From: a virus
IMG/VR virus record: IMGVR_UViG_3300047354_001141
Coordinates: 1-31,262 of that record
Length of the DNA stretch: 31,262 bases
Reading direction: 5' to 3' (one strand)
A program made the position numbers and the translations under genes. Every line of letters starts with the position of its first letter. Positions within the stretch are counted from its first letter, which is position 1. Under the pieces are notes generated by a model, which was given only the letters and a program-made list of their open reading frames with translations, did not search any database and was not told the DNA's origin. Below, piece by piece: positions 6,831 to 14,187 of the stretch.

Positions 6831-7052
6831 ATGATATCAAAACTCATTCTTTTTATTCTTTCTGTAACAATTGTTGCATGCTTCTATCTACAGACTCAAC
6901 AAACAATTGATTTAGAAAATAAAGTTGAATCACTTGAATCAGATATAGCAAAACTTAACAAAACAATCGACGAATTTGACGAAGTATTTATCATTTTAAT
7001 TAAAGAAATGCAAAAGCAAAAAAGTCACAAGATGGCTCAATATTACAAATAA
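6831..7052 (+). CDS. membrane-anchored coiled-coil protein (73 aa)
   Basis: There is one N-terminal transmembrane helix (residues 4-19, with a cysteine at its end), then a heptad-patterned coiled coil (about 26-60), then a basic tail. An N-terminal anchor followed by a coiled coil is the layout of inner-membrane spanins (Rz type), although 73 residues is short for one. It lies 5 nt after the holin-like gene, which fits a lysis role. No outer-membrane spanin partner was identified. Confidence 0.65.
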   Translation: MISKLILFILSVTIVACFYLQTQQTIDLENKVESLESDIAKLNKTIDEFDEVFIILIKEMQKQKSHKMAQYYK

Positions 7053-7056
7053 AATC

Positions 7057-7341
7057 ATGACAGGAGATATACTCAATTTTATCAATCAAGTTGGAGTTCC
7101 TATCACAGTTGCATTGGCAACTGGTGGATTTCTCTTTCTTATCCTCAAATTTATCCTTGCACAAGTGAAAGATCAAATCACGGGAATATCAAAATCATTA
7201 CTCTCACTTGAAAATAAGTGTGATGTGATGAACAATGATATTGTTAAGATAGATGCTCTTTTTTCAAGTGCATTCAATGTAGAACCAAACCTTTCCAGAA
7301 TTGCCGCTAGTGAAGGTAAAGAAGATTGTAGAGACGACTAA
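7057..7341 (+). CDS. membrane/coiled-coil protein, paralogue A (94 aa)
   Basis: The N-terminal segment NQVGVPITVALATGGFLFL forms one membrane span (about residues 10-35). A heptad-rich helix follows, containing MNNDIVKIDALF. The gene at 7615-7902 has the same layout (VG-x-P-I/V in the span, then a coiled coil with DNDMIRLEMKL), so the two are probably paralogues. Similar small proteins with this VG-P start occur in other marine T4-like phages, from memory. Function unknown; they may form hetero-oligomers in the membrane. Confidence 0.7.
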   Translation: MTGDILNFINQVGVPITVALATGGFLFLILKFILAQVKDQITGISKSLLSLENKCDVMNNDIVKIDALFSSAFNVEPNLSRIAASEGKEDCRDD

Positions 7342-7342
7342 T

Positions 7343-7615
7343 ATGAAAAATTTAATTAACAGCAGTAAAAACATTCTTGAAGGAGAAATGTTAGAAGAAA
7401 AGGAATTCATGAGACTGGATTCAAAATCAATCAAAGTTGATATGTTTACAGCAGTAAGAGAGTTGGCTGCAATATACAATTTACAAAAGAATGGAAATGA
7501 TTACGACCGAGAAGAGTTAAGAACACTTATCAAGAAACTTCAAAAGATAGATAAGGCAGCCAAGACTTTTAAAGATCGTGATTCATTACCTAAAAATTAT
7601 CAATACAAATACTAA
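7343..7615 (+). CDS. small helical hypothetical protein (90 aa)
   Basis: Start chosen at ATG 7343, two nucleotides after the upstream stop codon; an earlier in-frame ATG lies inside that gene. The product is charged and mostly helical, with no membrane segment. Its C-terminal half is lysine-rich (TLIKKLQKIDKAAKTF). The stop codon overlaps the next start by one nucleotide (TAATG). It sits between two paralogous membrane proteins and may be their soluble partner. Family not recognised. Confidence 0.65.
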   Translation: MKNLINSSKNILEGEMLEEKEFMRLDSKSIKVDMFTAVRELAAIYNLQKNGNDYDREELRTLIKKLQKIDKAAKTFKDRDSLPKNYQYKY

Positions 7616-7902
7616 TGAGTGGAAGAGATTTTCAATTCTGGGCAGACACAGTTGGAACATATGGATTTCCAGTAATTGCCTTATTATTAACAGGATATTT
7701 TATCTGGTACATCTGGTGTTGGGTAACAAAAGATGTTAAGCCTGCCCTTGGTCAATGTGGATCATCTCTGGGTAAACTTAAAAAACAAATACAAACCTTG
7801 GATAATGATATGATTCGTTTAGAGATGAAACTTAAGATTCTTATTCAAGAAAGACACATTACTGACAAATATAGAGCCAACGATGAGCTTCAAGGAAAAT
7901 AG
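7615..7902 (+). CDS. membrane/coiled-coil protein, paralogue B (95 aa)
   Basis: It shares the layout of the gene at 7057-7341: a VGTYGFPVIALLLTGYF membrane span (about residues 13-37), a short charged segment, and a coiled coil containing LDNDMIRLEMKL. The membrane segment here is tryptophan/tyrosine-rich (WYIWCW). The start codon overlaps the stop of the preceding gene. Probable tandem duplicate with the intervening gene, suggesting two interacting membrane subunits. Function unknown. Confidence 0.7.
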   Translation: MSGRDFQFWADTVGTYGFPVIALLLTGYFIWYIWCWVTKDVKPALGQCGSSLGKLKKQIQTLDNDMIRLEMKLKILIQERHITDKYRANDELQGK

Positions 7903-8065
7903 TTCAGTATATAAATATTATCAAAGAGAATTGAACGAAATCCTAAAACACAAATGGATTGAGTCAGAGAAAAAAGGAAAAGACATTGGTTTCGAAAAAG
8001 CATTGATGGATTGGATTTTAAAATATAGAGATGATTGGAGAAGACATCACAAATTGTATAAATAA
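7883..8065 (+). CDS. small conserved phage protein (60 aa)
   Basis: This is a highly charged helical protein whose core (ILKHKWIESEKKGKDIGFEK, then a DW motif before the C-terminus) resembles a small protein repeatedly seen in T4-like cyanophages and other marine myoviruses, recalled from pattern. It overlaps the preceding gene by 20 nt. Its last codons contain the first TATAAATA box of a duplicated 33-nt segment before the fibre gene. Function unknown. Confidence 0.75.
   Translation: MSFKENSSVYKYYQRELNEILKHKWIESEKKGKDIGFEKALMDWILKYRDDWRRHHKLYK
8057..8064 (+). promoter_or_regulatory. late promoter box TATAAATA, distal copy for the fibre gene
   Basis: An exact TATAAATA that also encodes the last codons and stop of the upstream gene, 41 nt before the fibre ATG. 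A GGAGAAG sequence (8070-8076) lies downstream and could serve translation of a transcript from this box. Confidence 0.55.
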
Positions 8066-8089
8066 CACTGGAGAAGACATCAAAAATTA

Positions 8090-8097
8090 GATAAATA
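8090..8097 (+). promoter_or_regulatory. late promoter box GATAAATA, proximal copy for the fibre gene
   Basis: GATAAATA ends 8 nt before the fibre start codon at 8106. It is the duplicated version of the box at 8057-8064, with the first position changed to G. Confidence 0.55.
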
Positions 8098-8105
8098 ATA
8101 ACAAT

Positions 8106-11100
8106 ATGAGTTTGACAAAATTTAACACTAGAATAGGTAATAATCTTCTTGAAGTAGTTTCTTCTTTAGAAGAATTAAAATCATTAAAACATTTTAATCA
8201 CGCCGTTTTAGTTCTCGGCGCTACCACTACACAAGATGGTGATGGAGGTATATATTCTTGGGATGGTTCTAACGAACAGACCCCTGATGATATCTCTTTG
8301 ATTCAATCGGATCATAATACAATCGGCAGATGGAAAAGATTATCTTATGCATTGAATGCCGCAGAGGATGCTCCTCTCAGTTTTTCTGGTGAAACTTCTA
8401 GAACAGTAGCTTTCGTACAGGGAAATTATTCTTTCAGTATGGCTTCCAGATTCACTATTACAGCAACTTCTAATGTAAGTTGGTTGACAATTGGAAGCAT
8501 TAGTAAAAACAATCTTAGTCAAACCATAAATTATGAAGTCATTGGTAATCCAAATAACTCTGTAAGAGAAGGGGTAATCACAGTCACTAATGGTTTCCAA
8601 ACATTTACGTATGTAGTTACACAAGGTGAAGTAGAGAGTGTAACAGTAAGTTCATCACTAGTATTTAATAATGAAGCTAGAGATAATAATATTACCAATG
8701 TAGTATCAAATGCAAGTTGGACAGCAACAAGTTCTGTATCTTGGATATCATTATCTTCTTCTAGCGGAACTGGAAATGGTTCTATACAGTTTGATTTAGA
8801 AGAAAATACTGATCAGCAAAATGATCGTAGTGGAAACATTACTGTTACGACTGCCTCAGGTTATAGTCAAGTGATAAGTGTGACTCAGAGCCAAGGTGCT
8901 TCGGAAATTGAGTCTGTCGATGAGCAAGTCATTGATTCTGATGCAGCAACAGGTCTATCTTTCGAGATTGATTCTGATATTGGTTGGACAGCAACAACTA
9001 GTACTAGTTGGATAACACTCACAACTTCTTCGGGCAATGATGGTGATGATGTTGTTTATTCTGTGACAGAAAATACTGACATTGTTAATGATAGAACAGG
9101 AACAATCATAGTCTCAAGTACTAATGGACAAAATGTGGTCACTGTAGATATTAGACAGACCGAAGTAGCCGATGCCTTTCAAGTCAAGATCGATACGACA
9201 AATACTACATTGAATAATTTTGCTGTCGAACGCGCAAGAAATATTAGTGTCGATTGGGGAGATGGATCAACTAAAGAATCGACACCAGATAATATTTCAT
9301 TTAATAGACTCACTCATACTTATGCAACAGACGGAGTATACACTGTGTCCATAACACAAAATGATAAAAATGTTGTTGCTCAAAAATTCTCAACAGTTGG
9401 ATTTCCATACTACAGTGAACATCATAGTTATGCCCTTGATACTGCCTTGACTAATGATGCGAGTAATGTTGGCGGTGCTGACATATACAGTATGGAAACT
9501 TCCCAAGGAAGTTGTGATTTTAGTTTCAACTTTCCTTCTGGTGTGGGGGGTTCGCAAACTTCTAATGAAGATGGCATCTCGATAAATTCCGATCAACATC
9601 CAGTTAAAATGATAGAAGAGATAGTCGAGTGGGGTAACATGACAATTGATTCACTTGATAAATTCCTCTCTTATGCTTCGAATTTAACAACGATATCCAC
9701 CGAGCTAACAAACTTTGATATGTCCAATGTGAAGTCATTGTCGAACTCATTTCTTTCCTGCACTGGTCTTACATCATTCCCTACCCATGCCAATGGCTTT
9801 GATACATCTGGTGTATACGGATTGTATCAAACATGGTATAACTGCTCTGGTCTTACATCATTCCCATTGATTGATACATCAAATGTTGAAATTTTCGATA
9901 GAACATGGAGAAGCTGCACTGGTCTTACATCATTCCCATTGATTAATACTGAAATGGGTTTAGGTTTTGCCTACGCATGGGGAGGCTGCTCTGGTCTTAC
10001 ATCATTCCCATCGATTAATACATCAAAGGCCTTAAATTTGTATCAAACATGGTCTGACTGCTCTGGTCTTACATCATTCCCCACTCCCGATGCAGCTACG
10101 GGAGCACTAGATACATCCAAAGTATATAATATGTTTGCAACATGGAATCGCTGCTCTGGTCTTACATCATTTCCTGCAATTGATTTGACGACAATGAATG
10201 ATACATCTACAGTCCATCCTACAGTGGCTGAAGAAATGACGTATCCAGCACTTAGCATCGATTCCGTTAATAGGGGCACCATATCTTTATCCAATAATAC
10301 TTTGAGTTCAACATGGTCTGACTGCTCTGGTCTTACATCATTCCCATTGATTGATACAAGCGGCATAACAGCTATGGATCGAACATGGAATGACTGCTCT
10401 GGTCTTACATCATTCCCATCGATTGATACAAGCTCTGTAACATCGATGACTGGTTGTTGGCAAAACTGCCGCCAGCTTACATCATTCCCATCGATTGATA
10501 CATCAAATGTCGAAAGTCTAGATTCAACATGGGAAGACTGCCGCCAGCTTACATCATTCCCATCGATTGATACATCAAATGTCGAAAGTCTAGATTCAAC
10601 ATGGAAAGACTGCTCTGATCTTACGTCATTCCCTGCAATTGATGTTGTCAAATGTGAAAACTTCAATGAAACATGGAGAAACTGTACTGGTTTTACAGCT
10701 GCGAGTAACTTTGGTAAATTTACTAATACAAGTTATACTACTGCAGGAGAGACATATAGAGGAATAGCCGTTTCGGGATCATCTTGGTATAAAACATGGG
10801 AAGGTTGTACTATGGCTTTCACTAGTAAAGTAAATTCACCCTTTGATAATTTGACCGCTGGCACGACCATCAAAGTTCGTCTTAGAAGACCAACGTATGT
10901 CATTAGCTCAACCTCCGCTGTTGCACGTCAATTTATTGAGGCACAGAGTTTTGATACTCCACTTCCAACTGGTAGCATTTACTATCCTCCGTTTGATATA
11001 AGTGCTCTTACTTCGGTAACGATTAATGATTCAAGCACCACTATCTCTACCTCCAATGGTTCATTTGAATTAACTGGATGGGATCAGATGACATTTCCTC

Positions 11101-12956
11101 TAGTTGATGCCCATTTTGGCTTGGGCAGTACATATACTTATGGAGATGCCACGCGCCCTAGTCTATTAACTGAAATTAATCTAAATATTGGTCTACCATC
11201 ATCTGACATTACGACTATTCTCTCTGAAATTTATACTGGCTCTGTTCAGGGCATTCATACTCCTATTACAGGCACAAGTTCATATACATGGAATTCATTG
11301 ACAGCAATTCAAAGTACTGGCGCGTCAACTACCTACGTGGCGCATCTCCTTGATAAAGGCTGGGACATTACAAGTAATGGTACTCTTCAATTGGGTAGTG
11401 CAATCCAACTTGGCGCTCGGATTGTAGAGCCCATGTATAATGTTAGCCATTATCGGCCGATGTGGTACATGAACTATGGCACCGATACTACATTAAATAG
11501 TAATGGAACTAGATTGGCAATTTCCGCGACTGAAGATGAGGCACTGAACCAGATCCCGATATCGCAAGCTGACTCAAACATCCGCGGATACATAGAAATT
11601 CATGATTGGGATGCCAACAATAATGCTTGGAATAAAATTGATACAATTAATATGACCGACCTTGTCGAAAATAATGCTTATTCCGGCTCTGGAGGCTCGG
11701 TCCATCGGATGGGTCAAAGTATCGAATTCGATGAATCAGGAAACAGGATTGTGATCGGCACGCCAGGATTTGTTGGATCAAGCACCGCCACCGATGGATC
11801 GGAAAATGCTGGAGGTCGTGTTGATGTTTTTGAATATGATCCAGACTCTCCAAGTAAGGGCTATGTACAACTTGGAGGTGTTATTTATGGCGAAACTCTT
11901 GGTGACGATTTCGGTTCATCAGTGAGTATCAGTAATGATGGAACAATAATTGCAGCAAGCGCGCCACTAGCTGATGGTGATGAATCTGGAACTGAACCCA
12001 GTCGCGGTGAAATCCGAGTCTTTGAATTAGATACTTCAGGAGCAACCCCAATATGGACTAAACTAGGAAATACCATACTTGGCGAAGAATCTGGTGCTTT
12101 TGGCGGAGGAGGTTTAATCTACAGCAGCGACGTGCCGGGGGTCACTACGAATCCCACTGATACCTATAACGATTATGAGTTCATAGGCGATGCAATTAAA
12201 CTAAGTGGAAATGGACATCGAATAGTAATTGGCTCGCCATTGTCAAGCAATAATGGTCAAAGTACAAGTACAGGCGCGGCAGAAATTTATACCTATGATT
12301 CTACACAGAATCCTGCATGGTCTAAGCTCGGAGATACTTTAAGAGGACATGTCGCTGGAGCAAATTTTGGAACTGCCGTCAGCATGAATGATGCAGGAGA
12401 TCGAGTCATAGTTGGTAGTCCCTTTTTAAATAATCCCACGTATGGAAGTTCAGTAGACGCACGCGTATCGATTTTTGAATATGTTGTAAGTGAATACGTC
12501 CAAGCATGGCGCCAAGTAGGCTCGGTTATTAAAGACTTAAATTCTGGGCCCAGTGGGACTGAAGCACTATGGTTTGGTGCACAAGTCAGTATGAGCGCTG
12601 ATGGTGATCGCATTGCAATTGGGTCACCCGGCTCATACGATGGGAGTAAGCCGTATAGAGGAACTGTACAAGTTAGGGAGTTGGATAAATCAACATATAC
12701 TGGTCTGGCTCCTTACAATTCCTCGACTTCGACGGGGATATCAGGAGACTTCAACCTAATTTCAGAACCTATATCTGATATTCTTCATACTAGTAATACG
12801 ACCCAATATTACTACGAATGGTTTGGAACTGATGTAGTAATTTCATCTGATGGTTCCAAAATAATTGCTTCGAATTCGAACGCCAATGGCTATATGGGCA
12901 GCGTCCATAACAACGTTTATGCATTTCAAACCTATGCAAGTGTATTTCAACTATAG
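8106..12956 (+). CDS. giant modular tail fibre / adhesin (1616 aa)
   Basis: Domains in order: residues 1-85, a phage fibre/spike N-terminus (VLVLGATTTQDGDGGIYSWD, then GRWKR), as used to join baseplates; about 88-353, three BACON-like beta-sandwiches with the SWxxxSxxSG pattern and Q-S/T-E ends; about 355-420, a PKD-like domain (VDWGDGST, then HTYATDGVYTVSI); about 498-870, 24-residue repeats with LTSFP-x-ID-T, resembling BspA/DUF285 leucine-rich repeats; about 870-1110, an unassigned beta-rich part; about 1115-1616, repeated GDRIVIGSP / FGxxVSxSxDG units resembling an FG-GAP beta-propeller. BACON, BspA and FG-GAP domains commonly bind glycans or host surfaces. This is the likely receptor-binding protein. 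Two late-type boxes precede it. Confidence 0.9.
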   Translation: MSLTKFNTRIGNNLLEVVSSLEELKSLKHFNHAVLVLGATTTQDGDGGIYSWDGSNEQTPDDISLIQSDHNTIGRWKRLSYALNAAEDAPLSFSGETSRTVAFVQGNYSFSMASRFTITATSNVSWLTIGSISKNNLSQTINYEVIGNPNNSVREGVITVTNGFQTFTYVVTQGEVESVTVSSSLVFNNEARDNNITNVVSNASWTATSSVSWISLSSSSGTGNGSIQFDLEENTDQQNDRSGNITVTTASGYSQVISVTQSQGASEIESVDEQVIDSDAATGLSFEIDSDIGWTATTSTSWITLTTSSGNDGDDVVYSVTENTDIVNDRTGTIIVSSTNGQNVVTVDIRQTEVADAFQVKIDTTNTTLNNFAVERARNISVDWGDGSTKESTPDNISFNRLTHTYATDGVYTVSITQNDKNVVAQKFSTVGFPYYSEHHSYALDTALTNDASNVGGADIYSMETSQGSCDFSFNFPSGVGGSQTSNEDGISINSDQHPVKMIEEIVEWGNMTIDSLDKFLSYASNLTTISTELTNFDMSNVKSLSNSFLSCTGLTSFPTHANGFDTSGVYGLYQTWYNCSGLTSFPLIDTSNVEIFDRTWRSCTGLTSFPLINTEMGLGFAYAWGGCSGLTSFPSINTSKALNLYQTWSDCSGLTSFPTPDAATGALDTSKVYNMFATWNRCSGLTSFPAIDLTTMNDTSTVHPTVAEEMTYPALSIDSVNRGTISLSNNTLSSTWSDCSGLTSFPLIDTSGITAMDRTWNDCSGLTSFPSIDTSSVTSMTGCWQNCRQLTSFPSIDTSNVESLDSTWEDCRQLTSFPSIDTSNVESLDSTWKDCSDLTSFPAIDVVKCENFNETWRNCTGFTAASNFGKFTNTSYTTAGETYRGIAVSGSSWYKTWEGCTMAFTSKVNSPFDNLTAGTTIKVRLRRPTYVISSTSAVARQFIEAQSFDTPLPTGSIYYPPFDISALTSVTINDSSTTISTSNGSFELTGWDQMTFPLVDAHFGLGSTYTYGDATRPSLLTEINLNIGLPSSDITTILSEIYTGSVQGIHTPITGTSSYTWNSLTAIQSTGASTTYVAHLLDKGWDITSNGTLQLGSAIQLGARIVEPMYNVSHYRPMWYMNYGTDTTLNSNGTRLAISATEDEALNQIPISQADSNIRGYIEIHDWDANNNAWNKIDTINMTDLVENNAYSGSGGSVHRMGQSIEFDESGNRIVIGTPGFVGSSTATDGSENAGGRVDVFEYDPDSPSKGYVQLGGVIYGETLGDDFGSSVSISNDGTIIAASAPLADGDESGTEPSRGEIRVFELDTSGATPIWTKLGNTILGEESGAFGGGGLIYSSDVPGVTTNPTDTYNDYEFIGDAIKLSGNGHRIVIGSPLSSNNGQSTSTGAAEIYTYDSTQNPAWSKLGDTLRGHVAGANFGTAVSMNDAGDRVIVGSPFLNNPTYGSSVDARVSIFEYVVSEYVQAWRQVGSVIKDLNSGPSGTEALWFGAQVSMSADGDRIAIGSPGSYDGSKPYRGTVQVRELDKSTYTGLAPYNSSTSTGISGDFNLISEPISDILHTSNTTQYYYEWFGTDVVISSDGSKIIASNSNANGYMGSVHNNVYAFQTYASVFQL
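9752..10690 (+). repeat. BspA/DUF285-type coding repeats in the fibre gene
   Basis: Eleven LTSFP units are encoded, each preceded by TWxxC or a variant and mostly spaced by about 24 codons, with a longer insertion between units 6 and 7 (about 10165-10310). The DNA repeats CTGGTCTTACATCATTCCC almost unchanged in most units, so slippage or recombination could change repeat number. Confidence 0.85.
10466..10609 (+). repeat. near-identical 72-bp tandem duplication within the fibre repeats
   Basis: The unit CTGCCGCCAGCTTACATCAT begins at 10466 and again at 10538, a 72-nt (24-codon) period. The following 60 or so bases are identical between the copies. These two units use a CRQ variant where the others have CSG or CTG, so the duplication is recent. 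Confidence 0.88.
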
Positions 12957-12973
12957 TAATTTAATAAATAATA

Positions 12974-13258
12974 ATGAAAATAAATATTCAGCCCAGATAC
13001 AAACATTGTATAAAAACAGAGAATAATATTACTGTAATTAAGAATCTTTCGAGTGTTTCTGATTACTACATTGTCTCAAAAAATAATCTAAAGATCGTAA
13101 ACCCTGGTAGAACTTTTAGGGTCTTATCTACCAATTGTGAAATTGTTACAGATAAATTAGATGATATCATTTTATATTATCCAGACGCTCTATCAAAATT
13201 TCAGTCTAGGTATATGAAGTCTGTCCCGTCCTCTAAAAATACAGATCTGGATTTATAA
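12974..13258 (+). CDS. hypothetical protein downstream of fibre (94 aa)
   Basis: This soluble 94-residue protein with mixed strands and helices has no signal or membrane segment. It follows the fibre gene by 17 nt, with an AATAAATA sequence (12963-12970) in the gap, and is the last gene before a strong terminator. In T4-like phages the gene after a fibre is often an assembly chaperone or fibre tip protein. That role is possible here but rests only on position. Family not recognised. Confidence 0.65.
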   Translation: MKINIQPRYKHCIKTENNITVIKNLSSVSDYYIVSKNNLKIVNPGRTFRVLSTNCEIVTDKLDDIILYYPDALSKFQSRYMKSVPSSKNTDLDL

Positions 13259-13261
13259 TAA

Positions 13262-13291
13262 AAAACCCCATCAAATTAATGATGGGGTTTT
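13262..13291. terminator. bidirectional intrinsic terminator
   Basis: A perfect 12-bp inverted repeat, AAAACCCCATCA (13262-13273) with TGATGGGGTTTT (13280-13291), has a 6-nt loop. A GC-rich core with A-tract and T-tract flanks lets it work in both directions between the converging fibre operon and the leftward genes. Confidence 0.92.
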
Positions 13292-13309
13292 GTGATATCT
13301 TAATAGATA

Positions 13310-13534
13310 TTAATCCACTTGTGGCTTCTTAATAGCCTTCTTTTTAGTTGGCTTTTTAGAAGCCTTTTTAGCTGGCTTTTTGACTTTTGCTTTGAGTTCA
13401 GCAATTTCATCTTGCGCTTTGTCATAAAGCTCAAGAGTGTCTTCAACCGCTTTTTCAACAGTCTTTACATTGTTGCGACCTACTAGGACGCCAGTGATAA
13501 AGCCTGCAACGAATACTACAATTAGTGTAATCAT
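13310..13534 (-). CDS. membrane-anchored protein with histone H1-like lysine tail (74 aa)
   Basis: An N-terminal transmembrane helix (about residues 2-18, ending in GRNN) is followed by an acidic helical linker (20-48). The C-terminal tail is built from Lys-Pro-Ala repeats (KKPAKKASKKPTKKKAIKKP), like histone H1 and bacterial H1-like tails. The tail could bind DNA or acidic polymers, which would place a nucleic-acid-binding arm at the membrane. It follows the terminator on the leftward strand. Function unknown. Confidence 0.75.
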   Translation of the reverse strand: MITLIVVFVAGFITGVLVGRNNVKTVEKAVEDTLELYDKAQDEIAELKAKVKKPAKKASKKPTKKKAIKKPQVD

Positions 13535-13553
13535 GATTTAGTTTTTGTTGTTG

Positions 13554-13826
13554 TTATTTTGTGTATATACCTTGTAGGTAAGTTTCGAATTGCTCAATCT
13601 TCTGAAGCCTTTGAGGCCATAAGATGTATTCCTTTTCTGGATTTTTCTTTAGATTATCAAGCAATGGTTGGATAGCATTATAAAGTGAATCAACCTTTTC
13701 TTGTGTTGCATTTACTGCTTGTGTGGTTTCTTTAACTTTAGCTTCTGCTTCAGAAGCTTGTTGATAAGAATTTAATTCACTCTCATCAACCGCTGTGAAT
13801 CCGAAATCGAATAGTTCGTCGCTCAT
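13554..13826 (-). CDS. small coiled-coil phage protein (90 aa)
   Basis: The protein begins SDELFDFGFTAVDE, then has a long Ala/Glu/Lys-rich coiled coil (about 20-60) and a C-terminal part NPEKEYILWPQR. This pattern is familiar from a small protein of unknown function in T4-like marine phages, recalled from pattern and not searched. Its start overlaps the stop of the upstream gene (ATGA). No enzymatic motif. Confidence 0.78.
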   Translation of the reverse strand: MSDELFDFGFTAVDESELNSYQQASEAEAKVKETTQAVNATQEKVDSLYNAIQPLLDNLKKNPEKEYILWPQRLQKIEQFETYLQGIYTK

Positions 13827-13987
13827 TTCTTTTCCTTATTAGTTTTGATTGCTGTATCGATCTTAGGTGTAACCATACGATCAACAATAGAATTATAAAC
13901 CATCCCGCCATGGGATCGTCCCAGGCGTTTTGTTTTAGTTGGGTTTGGCGCTCTTAAATCTACACCGGGTTTTGTTCGTTTTGCCAT
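13823..13987 (-). CDS. small basic protein (54 aa)
   Basis: The frame runs from ATG 13987 to a TGA overlapping the next gene's ATG. The N-terminus is rich in Lys, Arg and Pro (AKRTKPGVDLRAPNPTKTKR), with RSHGGMV in the middle and a lysine-rich end. It is a small basic, probably nucleic-acid-binding or structural accessory protein. A TATAAATA sequence lies 6 nt upstream but also encodes the end of the preceding gene. Family not recognised. Confidence 0.7.
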   Translation of the reverse strand: MAKRTKPGVDLRAPNPTKTKRLGRSHGGMVYNSIVDRMVTPKIDTAIKTNKEKK

Positions 13988-13988
13988 A

Positions 13989-14165
13989 TTATTTATTTAT
14001 ATCTTTTAATGATTTGATTTTTTCAACAAGTTCTTTATGAGATAGTTTGGCATCTGTATCACCAACAGCTTGTCTAATCTCCATGATAGAATATATTGCG
14101 TGCATATAATTAGCCCTCAACTCTTCGTTCTGTTTTAGTATTTTCTTTCTTGTAATTTTAGCCAT
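13989..14165 (-). CDS. small helical hypothetical protein (58 aa)
   Basis: This is a charged, predominantly helical protein starting AKITRKKILKQNEELR and ending in lysine-rich KSLKDINK. No membrane segment or known motif. It ends 1 nt before the following gene and begins 22 nt after the epimerase gene. Coding status is supported by operon spacing. Function unknown. Confidence 0.6.
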   Translation of the reverse strand: MAKITRKKILKQNEELRANYMHAIYSIMEIRQAVGDTDAKLSHKELVEKIKSLKDINK

Positions 14166-14187
14166 AGTATTTCTTTCGATTTAATTA

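Larger units (their letters stand above)
8036..8098 (+). repeat. 33-nt tandem duplication carrying two late-promoter boxes
   Basis: TGGAGAAGACATCA is followed by AATT and an ATAAATAA box in each copy. The copies start at 8036 and 8069, and 27 of the 30 compared positions match. The first copy covers the 3' end of the 60-residue gene; the second is the intergenic space before the fibre gene. Confidence 0.85.

Noticed and set aside
10043-10666. Leftward ORF of 207 codons with repeats
   Set aside because: It is antisense to the BspA-like repeats of the fibre gene; its repetitiveness comes from the sense-strand repeats.
8106-12956. Bacteroidota host inferred from BACON and BspA-like domains
   Set aside because: Bacteroidota use a different promoter (-33/-7) and generally lack PEP-CTERM sorting, while this window has perfect sigma70-type promoters. 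The domains alone do not fix the host.
13994-14001. TATAAATA box before the 54-residue gene at 13987
   Set aside because: It coincides with the last codons (Asp-Ile-Asn-Lys) of the preceding gene and AT-rich coding DNA often makes this string. The 6-nt spacing differs from the 5-nt group, so it is not annotated as a promoter.
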